NCBI RefSeq assembly: GCF_016411865.1
Contig: NZ_JAEKJA010000003.1
Span: forward strand, 62,001 to 126,000
Direction of reading: 5' to 3'
Source of the DNA: Acuticoccus mangrovi
GTDB taxonomy: Bacteria > Pseudomonadota > Alphaproteobacteria > Rhizobiales > Amorphaceae
Length of the DNA stretch: 64,000 nt
The notes beneath the pieces are model-generated. The model saw nothing but the letters and a program-made list of their open reading frames with translations. It had not been told where the DNA came from and ran no database searches. This document shows, one piece after another, positions 58,556 to 64,000 of this stretch. Numbering within the stretch: position 1 is the stretch's first letter; each line of letters starts with the position of its first letter. The position numbers and the translations under genes are program-made.

Positions 58556-59581
58556 TCAGTTCTTTTCCATCTCGGCCATCTCGGCCTCGAACGCTTCGAC
58601 GATGGCCTGCCCCTCGGGGCCGGTGGAGTCGATGTAGAACTGGCGCACCCGCGGCAGGATCGCGTCGCGCAGCGCGTCGCGCTCCGCGTCGGTCAGCTCC
58701 ACGATGGTCATGCCCTTGGCCTTGAAGTCGGCCATGGCTTCCTCTTCCTGCTTCATCGTCTCGTCGAAGGCGACTTCGTTGGCGGCCGGCATCGCGTTCT
58801 TGATGGAGGCCTTGCAGGCGTCGGAGAGGCCCTCCCACCAGGGCTTGTTCATCAGGATCACCTGATCGAGCGTGCCGTGGTTGGTCATGGTGAGGGTCGA
58901 CTGCACCTCGTGAAACTTCATGTTCCAGGAGGTGGGGTTGGGGTTCTCCTGGGCGTCGATGGCGCCGGACTGGAGGGCCGAATAGGTCTCCGGGAAGGGC
59001 ATCGTCACCGGGGTGAGGCCGAGGGCCTTCTGCTGCTCGGCGAGCACCGGGGACGGCATTACGCGGGCGACGAGACCATCATAGGCGTCGAGCGTGTTGA
59101 GCGGGGTGTTGGAGGTCCACTGCTTGTAGCCGGTCCGCCACACGTCGGCGAGCACCATGTTGTGCTTGGCAAGGCTCGCGGCGAGCTTGTCCATGGCGGG
59201 GCTCTGGTGGAGCTGGCGCAGCTCTTCGGGGTCGGCGGGCCAGAAGAAGGGCAGGTCGAACACGCCGAACAGCGGCTCGGTGCCGACGATGTAGGAGGCC
59301 GGCATCACGCTCATCTCGATCGAGCCGAACTGCACGCCCTCGTTGATGTCGTTGAACATGCCGAGCTGGCCGGCCGGGTAGACCTGCACGTCCATGTCGC
59401 AGGTGTCGTCGGCCTCGACGAGCTCTTCGATCTTGTGGGCGGCGAGGTCGCGCGGATCACCGGCCGGCAGGATGTGCGCGATCTTCAGCGTGTACTCGGC
59501 CGCGGACGCCGCGGGGGCGCCGCCGACGACCGCCGTCATGGAAAGCCCGAGGGCCGTCGACAGAGCCAGGAACTTCTTCAT
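58556..59581 (-). CDS. dctP: TRAP transporter substrate-binding protein DctP
   Basis: This 341-residue periplasmic protein has a signal peptide (about 1-27, ending ASA). The mature domain has the DctP fold, including a central segment GLVARVMPSPVLAEQQKALG with the conserved ligand arginine and TYSALQSGAIDAQENP after it. I start at ATG 59581 because GAGAGG lies nine bases before it; an ATG three codons earlier touches that site. The promoter region carries the AACTTGA-type operator words shared with the plus-strand operon. The ligand is probably a carboxylate but is unidentified. Confidence 0.92.
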   Translation of the reverse strand: MKKFLALSTALGLSMTAVVGGAPAASAAEYTLKIAHILPAGDPRDLAAHKIEELVEADDTCDMDVQVYPAGQLGMFNDINEGVQFGSIEMSVMPASYIVGTEPLFGVFDLPFFWPADPEELRQLHQSPAMDKLAASLAKHNMVLADVWRTGYKQWTSNTPLNTLDAYDGLVARVMPSPVLAEQQKALGLTPVTMPFPETYSALQSGAIDAQENPNPTSWNMKFHEVQSTLTMTNHGTLDQVILMNKPWWEGLSDACKASIKNAMPAANEVAFDETMKQEEEAMADFKAKGMTIVELTDAERDALRDAILPRVRQFYIDSTGPEGQAIVEAFEAEMAEMEKN

Positions 59582-59681
59582 TGATGCCATCCTCTCGATG
59601 TCGTCACGGTTCTTCGTCGTCCGCCCGGGCATCGCCCAGAGGCAAGCGACGCGGCGCACCGCGCCACTGTCATTCAAGTTG

Positions 59682-59718
59682 AATTTCATCTTGGTAAAGT
59701 AACTTGACTGATGTCAAG
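59682..59718. promoter_or_regulatory. Operator cluster upstream of dctP
   Basis: This stretch holds a 13-base palindrome (ATTCAA-G-TTGAAT, 59682-59694) that includes TCAAGTT, then AACTTGA (59701-59707) and TCAAG (59714-59718). The last two also form CTTGAC-N4-GTCAAG, and TTGACA on the minus strand could be a -35 box. The same heptamers recur at 60975-60995. Binding by the XRE-cupin regulator is inferred. Confidence 0.55.
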
Positions 59719-59789
59719 GCCGAGATGCACCCTCGCGTCGCGCAGGTGCCTCTCCGCCTCCAAAGCAAGAAGCGCACCAGGCGCGAGCC

Positions 59790-60302
59790 TCAGAGCCGTA
59801 AAGTCGTCAGGATCAGATCGACGCGCGCGGCGACGCTCGCTTTCGGCAGGATCGCGACGTCGTAGCCGAGCGCGGGATAGGCGGCCGCGAGGCGCTCATA
59901 TTCGGCGACGCCGTCGGCAAAGCCGTGTCGCCGTGCCGCATCCGCGACGTAGATCTCGCGCCACGGCGGAACCAAGAAGACCGGGGACCGATAGGCCCGC
60001 CGCGCCGCTTCGGGGATCGGCACGCCGGCCACATGGTGGAGGTGCATCGCCGCGTCGACGAGGCCGCGGTCGAAGAACACCACCCCGGCCGGGGCGGCGT
60101 CGAGATCGGCCTCGGCGAGCGCCACCAGACGGCGCACGAAGGCGAGGCCGTCCACCCAGGGAAGCGCCGTGCCGCGGACAGCGAGCTCGGCCTTCACGAG
60201 CCGCCGGCCCGGCTCGGCGACGACGGCGAAGCCGCGCGCGGCAAGGGCGGCGAGGAGCGTCGACTTCCCCCCGCCCGAGGCGCCGGAGAGGACGATGCGC
60301 AC
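59790..60302 (-). CDS. Small P-loop ATPase (AAA_28-like), unknown function
   Basis: The 170-residue protein begins with a Walker A motif, GASGGGKST, followed by AALAARGFAVVAEPGRRL. It later has GVVFFDRGLVDAA, where the Asp is a likely Walker B or substrate residue. This pattern is that of small AAA_28/thymidylate-kinase-like proteins, which may phosphorylate a small molecule or act as a switch. Start is GTG 60302, 21 bases after the regulator stop, so it is probably cotranscribed with the regulator. It has no visible link to transport or hydrolysis. Confidence 0.7.
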   Translation of the reverse strand: MRIVLSGASGGGKSTLLAALAARGFAVVAEPGRRLVKAELAVRGTALPWVDGLAFVRRLVALAEADLDAAPAGVVFFDRGLVDAAMHLHHVAGVPIPEAARRAYRSPVFLVPPWREIYVADAARRHGFADGVAEYERLAAAYPALGYDVAILPKASVAARVDLILTTLRL

Positions 60303-60323
60303 CGCCGCGCCCTCGGCCCGCGC

Positions 60324-60917
60324 CTAGTATGTCGGAGGGGAGTTCACCCACACGATGCGCACCTCCTCGTTGCCGACGTTGCGGTAGCCGTGCGGGCGCT
60401 GGGAGGCGAAGAAGAAGGAATCGCCCGGCCCGAGAACGGCGTGCTGATCGTCGACGATGATCTCGATTTGCCCCTGGAGGACGTAGCCGAGCTCCTCCCC
60501 CTCGTGGCTGATCAGCCCGTCGCTCGCCCCGCCGGGCGCCACGACGTGGATCTGCGCCTGCAGGATGCCGTGGATCTCGAACGGCGTGAGGCTCTCGAGA
60601 CTGACCCCGTCACCGCCGCGCAGAGGGTGGCGCACCAGCGTCGGGCGCCGCCCCGCGCGCAGGACGAAGGGCGCGTTGTGGTCGGGCTCGGCAAACAAAT
60701 CGGCAATCGAGATGCCGAGCGAGCGGGTGATGCGATGGAGCGTGTTGATCGAGGGGCTGACGAGCCCGTTCTCGATCTTGGACAGCATGCTTTCCGAGCA
60801 CTTGGCCTTCCCCGCAACGTCCTTCAGCCTGAGGCCGGCGCGCCGCCGATACTCGCGCAGCCGCACCCCCACTCCCACCTCGTCGCCCTCCTCCTGATCG
60901 GCGGGCTTGATCTCCAT
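60324..60917 (-). CDS. XRE-family regulator with C-terminal cupin domain
   Basis: A 197-residue repressor or activator with an N-terminal helix-turn-helix (about 17-72, LKDVAGKAKCSESMLSKIENG). The C-terminal cupin ligand domain (about 105-192) has HEGEELGYVLQGQIEI and GDSFFFASQRPHGYRN. This layout is typical of regulators of amine, amino-acid and aromatic catabolism. The ATG at 60917 is better placed relative to GAAGGA than the GTG at 60923. It lies between two catabolic operons in divergent orientation. Identical inverted heptamers occur in both control regions, so it probably governs both and itself. Confidence 0.88.
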   Translation of the reverse strand: MEIKPADQEEGDEVGVGVRLREYRRRAGLRLKDVAGKAKCSESMLSKIENGLVSPSINTLHRITRSLGISIADLFAEPDHNAPFVLRAGRRPTLVRHPLRGGDGVSLESLTPFEIHGILQAQIHVVAPGGASDGLISHEGEELGYVLQGQIEIIVDDQHAVLGPGDSFFFASQRPHGYRNVGNEEVRIVWVNSPPTY

Positions 60918-60956
60918 CGTCACGTCCTTCTAACACTCCGCCGGCACGATAGCGGG

Positions 60957-60995
60957 TTTACAATACGACCACCAAACTTGATAAATACTCAAGTT
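60957..60995 (+). promoter_or_regulatory. Promoter and perfect inverted-repeat operator before the second deacetylase gene
   Basis: TTTACA (60957-60962) and GATAAA (60980-60985) stand 17 bases apart. AACTTGA (60975-60981) and TCAAGTT (60989-60995) form a perfect seven-base inverted repeat around the -10 box. A bound protein here would block the promoter, which suggests repression by the adjacent regulator. Confidence 0.6.
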
Positions 60996-61084
60996 CGCTT
61001 TAGCGAGTTGGCGTCGCGCCGAAGCGCCGTCCACCCATTGCCCTAGGGCGATCGAGCGTCCGAGAAAAGAAGCGAGTTCCCGCC

Positions 61085-61969
61085 GTGCCCCACACCACCC
61101 CGCGTCAGCGCCTGCCCTTCTCGCCGATCGTCGATCGTCCGCCGCTGACCTTGCCCGACGGACTGCGTCTCATCGTGTGGCCCATCGTGAACCTCGAGGA
61201 GTGGGAGATCGAGCGGCCCATGGCGCGCCAGATCCTGCCCGCGCCCACCGGTCAGGTGGTCACTCCCGACATCCCCAACTGGGCATGGCACGAGTATGGG
61301 ATGCGCGTCGGCTTCTGGCGCCTCAAGGCCGCGCTCGACCGCATGAACATCACCCCCACCCTGTCGATCAACGCCCGCGTGTGCGAGACCTACGAGCCCG
61401 TCGCCGCCGCCGCGCGCGACGCCGGCTGGGAGTTCATGGGCCACTCCTACATCCAGATGCCGACCCACAAGCTCGACGATCAGGAGGCGACCATCGTCAA
61501 GTCGCTCGAGGTGTGCGAGCGCTTCACCGGCAAGCGCCCCGTCGGCTGGCTCGGCCCGGGCCTCACCGAGACCTACGAGACCCCCGACATCCTGACCAAG
61601 CACGGCGTGAAATATGTCGGCGACTTCGTGCTCGACGACGACCCGTGCGTGCTCACCACCGACAACGGCCCGCTCGTGACGTTGCCCTACACGGTGGAGC
61701 TCAACGACATCCCGATGATGGTCGTGCAGCATCACGAGTCGGAATATTTCAAGCGGCGCGTGCTCGACCAGTTCGACCGCCTCTATATGGAGAGCGGGGA
61801 GCGGGCCAAGATCCTCTCCGTCGCCGTCCACCCCTACATCTCCGGCGTGCCGCACCGGATCCGCTACTTCGAAGAGATGCTCGAGACGATGGCCGCCAAG
61901 CCCGGCGTCGCCTTCTGGACCGGCGAAGAGATCTACGACTGGTTCACGACCACCCCCGCCGCCCGCTGA
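61085..61969 (+). CDS. Polysaccharide-deacetylase-fold hydrolase, PuuE/imidase-like (copy 2)
   Basis: This 294-residue protein is a paralogue of the product of 54566-55438. It shares IVNLEEW, PDIPNWAWHEYGMRVGFWRL, EFMGHSY, GWLGPGLTETYETPDIL, LPYTVELND and VAVHPYISGVPHR. Differences are spread through the protein, so the two copies are old duplicates or separate acquisitions and may prefer different substrates. The start is GTG 61085 with only a weak ribosome site. It leads a tightly spaced operon with a C-C or amide hydrolase, a cysteine hydrolase and an amidohydrolase. Opening of a cyclic amide or imide is the best guess. Confidence 0.82.
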   Translation: MPHTTPRQRLPFSPIVDRPPLTLPDGLRLIVWPIVNLEEWEIERPMARQILPAPTGQVVTPDIPNWAWHEYGMRVGFWRLKAALDRMNITPTLSINARVCETYEPVAAAARDAGWEFMGHSYIQMPTHKLDDQEATIVKSLEVCERFTGKRPVGWLGPGLTETYETPDILTKHGVKYVGDFVLDDDPCVLTTDNGPLVTLPYTVELNDIPMMVVQHHESEYFKRRVLDQFDRLYMESGERAKILSVAVHPYISGVPHRIRYFEEMLETMAAKPGVAFWTGEEIYDWFTTTPAAR

Positions 61970-61998
61970 TCGCCTCGAACTTCAAGGACGCTCCCGCG

Positions 61999-63237
61999 AT
62001 GACCGACACCGTGGTCCCCGAGAACGCCATCGACGTCGCCCCGACCGACCTCTCGCCACACTATGAGCCGATGGGCTGGCACCACTGGCCGGAATTCCCG
62101 TGGCTCTCCTACCAGTTCCGCCGCAGCCTCGGCGAAACCCAGGAGGGCGGCGGGGCGATCTCCGAAATGTTCCTCGCCGCCTCGCGCATGGTGCCGGGCG
62201 ACCTCGAGAGCTGGCACGCGGAATTCATGGTAGTCGCCGACGCCAACTTCGCCCGCGCCAACGCGGAGGAGGCGGCGGGCCACATCCGCACCGCGCAGAA
62301 CTGCTATCTGCGCGCCTGCGAGTATTACCGCCAGGCCGAGTTTCACCTCGTGCCCGACGACCCCCGCCGCCTGCCCACCTTCGAGAAGATGGAAGCGTCG
62401 AGCCACGGCTTCCTGAAGCACCTCAACCCCGCCGGCGAGGTGGTCGAGATCCCCTACGAAGACGGCAAGCCCATCTGCGGCTACTTCGTCCGCGCGCCGT
62501 TCCCGGGTGACAAGCTGCCCGTCCTCATCTCGTTCGGCGGTCTCGATTCCATCAAGGACGAGATGTGGTTCATGCAGGCCCACGGCGCCCTCCAGCGGGG
62601 CATCTCGGTGCTGATGGTGGACCTCCCGGGCCAGGGCGGCACCTTGCGCCGTCACGGCCTCACCGCGCGGGCCGACACCGAGGTGCCCGTCGGCGCCTGC
62701 ATCGACTGGCTCGAGACCCGCGACGACGTCGACACGTCCCGCATCGCCTGCTGCGGCTCCTCCATGGGCGGCTACTATGCCGCGCGCGCGGGCTGCTACG
62801 AGAAGCGCCTCGCCGCCGTCGTTTCCCACGGCGCCATCTGGTCGGTCCACGACATGTGGGGCGACAAGGACGACAGCTTCGGCCTCGCCATGCATATCCG
62901 CTGGGTGATGGGCGGCAAGACCATGGCCGAGGCGCTGGAAAAGGCCAAACCCTTCTCCCTCGAAGGCCACCTCGATCACATGACGTGCCCGTACCTGGTG
63001 CTCCACGGTGGTCACGACGTGCTCACCGTCGCCGCCGCCCGCCAGACCTACGACTACGCCGTGGCGAAGGGCGTGCCAGCCACCTTGCGCATCCTCGCCC
63101 CGGAGGAGACCGGCGCCGAGCACTGCCAGCATGACAACCCCACCATCGGCCAGGAAATCCTCGCCGACTGGCTCGCCGACGTGTTCAAGATCGACCAGGC
63201 CGCGCTGATGAAGACCGGCTGGTCGCCGCTCCTGTGA
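61999..63237 (+). CDS. Alpha/beta hydrolase, 2,6-dihydroxypseudooxynicotine-hydrolase-like
   Basis: A 412-residue serine hydrolase with a helical N-terminal domain of about 140 residues before the catalytic alpha/beta fold. The nucleophile is Ser255 in CCGSSMGG. The acid is probably the Asp in LHGGHDVL and the base the His in EHCQHDN. The layout (long helical cap, DLPGQG oxyanion segment) resembles the dihydroxypseudooxynicotine hydrolase group of nicotine degradation, which cleaves a C-C bond. Esterases of similar build are the alternative. AAGGA precedes ATG 61999, 29 bases after the deacetylase stop. Confidence 0.78.
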   Translation: MTDTVVPENAIDVAPTDLSPHYEPMGWHHWPEFPWLSYQFRRSLGETQEGGGAISEMFLAASRMVPGDLESWHAEFMVVADANFARANAEEAAGHIRTAQNCYLRACEYYRQAEFHLVPDDPRRLPTFEKMEASSHGFLKHLNPAGEVVEIPYEDGKPICGYFVRAPFPGDKLPVLISFGGLDSIKDEMWFMQAHGALQRGISVLMVDLPGQGGTLRRHGLTARADTEVPVGACIDWLETRDDVDTSRIACCGSSMGGYYAARAGCYEKRLAAVVSHGAIWSVHDMWGDKDDSFGLAMHIRWVMGGKTMAEALEKAKPFSLEGHLDHMTCPYLVLHGGHDVLTVAAARQTYDYAVAKGVPATLRILAPEETGAEHCQHDNPTIGQEILADWLADVFKIDQAALMKTGWSPLL

Positions 63238-63881
63238 GCCCCGCCATGAATCTCGGGGTGGACCATCCGAAGGCGGCGGTGGTGGCGATCGACTGCCACC
63301 GCGGCCACCTCGACCCGGCCGTCGCCACGATGCCCGTCTCCGCCGAAGCCGCCGAGCGGGTGATCGCGGCGAACAAGCGGCTGATGGACTGGTGCCGCGG
63401 CGTGGGTATTCCCATCGTGCATCTCGTGACACGCTACCGCGACGCGGAGGAGATCCGCGCCAACCCCTTCTGGCGCACCCGCCACGAGGACCCCAGCGCG
63501 ACGCGCAAGAACGTGCTCGCCCACAATCTCGACGGCATGCCAGGCTGCACCATCATGCCGACGCTGCACGACCCGGCCGACCGCGTGGTCGACACCAAGA
63601 AGCGCTACGACTGCTTCGTCGGCACCGACCTCGACTTCCACCTCAAGGCGCACGGCATCAACACGCTGATCCTCACCGGGGTGAACACCAACTCCTGCGT
63701 GCTCGCCACCGCCACGGCCGCCAACGTGCGCGACTACGCCGTGATCGTCGCCACCGACTGCGTCGACACGATGGACACGCCCGCGCATCACGAGGCAGCA
63801 CTTCTGTGCATCAAGACCGCCTTCGGCTGGCCTCTGTCCACCGATGAGATTATGGGGCTTGGACTGGAGCGCACCCGATGA
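63234..63881 (+). CDS. Isochorismatase-family cysteine hydrolase
   Basis: The 215-residue product has the complete cysteine-hydrolase triad: Asp20 (AIDCHRGH), Lys in DTKKRYD, and Cys155 in NTNSCVLAT. Family members hydrolyse amide bonds, for example N-carbamoylsarcosine, maleamate or nicotinamide. In this operon it could release ammonia from a half-amide made by the deacetylase-fold enzyme. GTG 63234 overlaps the preceding stop (GTGA) and is used here; an ATG at 63246 would also fit. Its stop overlaps the next gene as ATGA. Confidence 0.85.
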   Translation: MSPAMNLGVDHPKAAVVAIDCHRGHLDPAVATMPVSAEAAERVIAANKRLMDWCRGVGIPIVHLVTRYRDAEEIRANPFWRTRHEDPSATRKNVLAHNLDGMPGCTIMPTLHDPADRVVDTKKRYDCFVGTDLDFHLKAHGINTLILTGVNTNSCVLATATAANVRDYAVIVATDCVDTMDTPAHHEAALLCIKTAFGWPLSTDEIMGLGLERTR

Positions 63882-64000
63882 TCATCGACGTCCACACCCA
63901 CACCCTCTGCCCCGAAGTCAACGCGATCGTCGCGGGGCTGATCGGGCCGGAGGACGTGCCCTACCAGCGGGACATCTCGCCGGAGAGCAAGGCGCGCGAT
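63878..64000 (+). CDS. Amidohydrolase family protein (N-terminal part)
   Basis: The first 41 residues are present before the window ends. They begin MIIDVHTHTLCPEV, the metal-binding Asp-x-His-x-His of amidohydrolase family 2, the group that includes ACMSD-type decarboxylases. ATG 63878 overlaps the isochorismatase-like stop, so it belongs to the same operon. Whether it is a hydrolase or a decarboxylase cannot be told from this fragment. Confidence 0.75.
   Translation, partial: MIIDVHTHTLCPEVNAIVAGLIGPEDVPYQRDISPESKARD

Overview
The window is high-GC DNA, tightly packed with genes. Gene content and order point to an alphaproteobacterium of the Hyphomicrobiales (Rhizobiales): a complete alphaproteobacterial division/cell-wall cluster followed by lpxC, bamD, recN and ligA, several TRAP and BMP-type ABC importers, and homologues of the Mesorhizobium loti vitamin B6 degradation enzymes. 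The genus cannot be fixed from the sequence alone. I recognised no rRNA, tRNA, CRISPR array, prophage or insertion sequence. No gene-free stretch exceeds 300 bases; the longest is about 255 bases, between mraZ and the gene ending at 54566.

Region 1 (1-3083) is housekeeping: the end of a methyltransferase gene, a small membrane protein, an O-acetylhomoserine sulfhydrylase and a heme A synthase.

Region 2 (3294-25439) is a catabolic and transport island. It holds a pyridoxine 4-oxidase-like GMC enzyme with a FadR-type regulator, then a second GMC oxidoreductase. A ten-gene run follows (7603-17482): gentisate-dioxygenase-like cupin, LVIVD protein, RidA, TAXI-type TRAP importer, GST, a close homologue of 5-formyl-3-hydroxy-2-methylpyridine-4-carboxylate dehydrogenase, and a DctQMP TRAP importer. 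The last block (17977-25439) is a BMP-family ABC importer followed by 4-pyridoxolactonase, pyridoxamine-pyruvate aminotransferase and pyridoxal 4-dehydrogenase. Five vitamin B6 degradation enzymes are therefore recognisable. The usual decarboxylase, ring-opening monooxygenase, final hydrolase and 4-pyridoxate dehydrogenase are not in the window.

Region 3 (25491-32626) is mixed: an orphan GDP-fucose synthase with a hairpin against its start codon, a two-domain protein joined by a histone-H1-like Lys/Ala/Ser/Thr-rich linker, LigA with an expanded Glu-Glu-Ala-Arg insertion, and four small or hypothetical genes.

Region 4 (32632-54310, minus strand) runs mraZ-rsmH-ftsL-ftsI-murE-murF-mraY-murD-ftsW-murG-murC-murB-ddl-ftsQ-ftsA-ftsZ-lpxC-bamD-recN. 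Nearly every junction from mraZ to ftsA overlaps or abuts, and lpxC appears to start at a CTG overlapping the ftsZ stop codon. A sigma70-like promoter lying inside ten-base-spaced repeats precedes mraZ.

Region 5 (54566-64000) is a second catabolic island. A minus-strand operon encodes a DctPQM TRAP importer, a small DMT transporter, a fumarylpyruvate-hydrolase-like FAH protein and a PuuE/imidase-like deacetylase. A plus-strand operon encodes a second such deacetylase, an alpha/beta hydrolase, an isochorismatase-type hydrolase and the start of an amidohydrolase. Between them sit a small ATPase and an XRE-cupin regulator. The heptamer AACTTGA / TCAAGTT recurs in both promoter regions and is a good operator candidate. 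The likely role is uptake and stepwise hydrolysis of an amide or imide compound.
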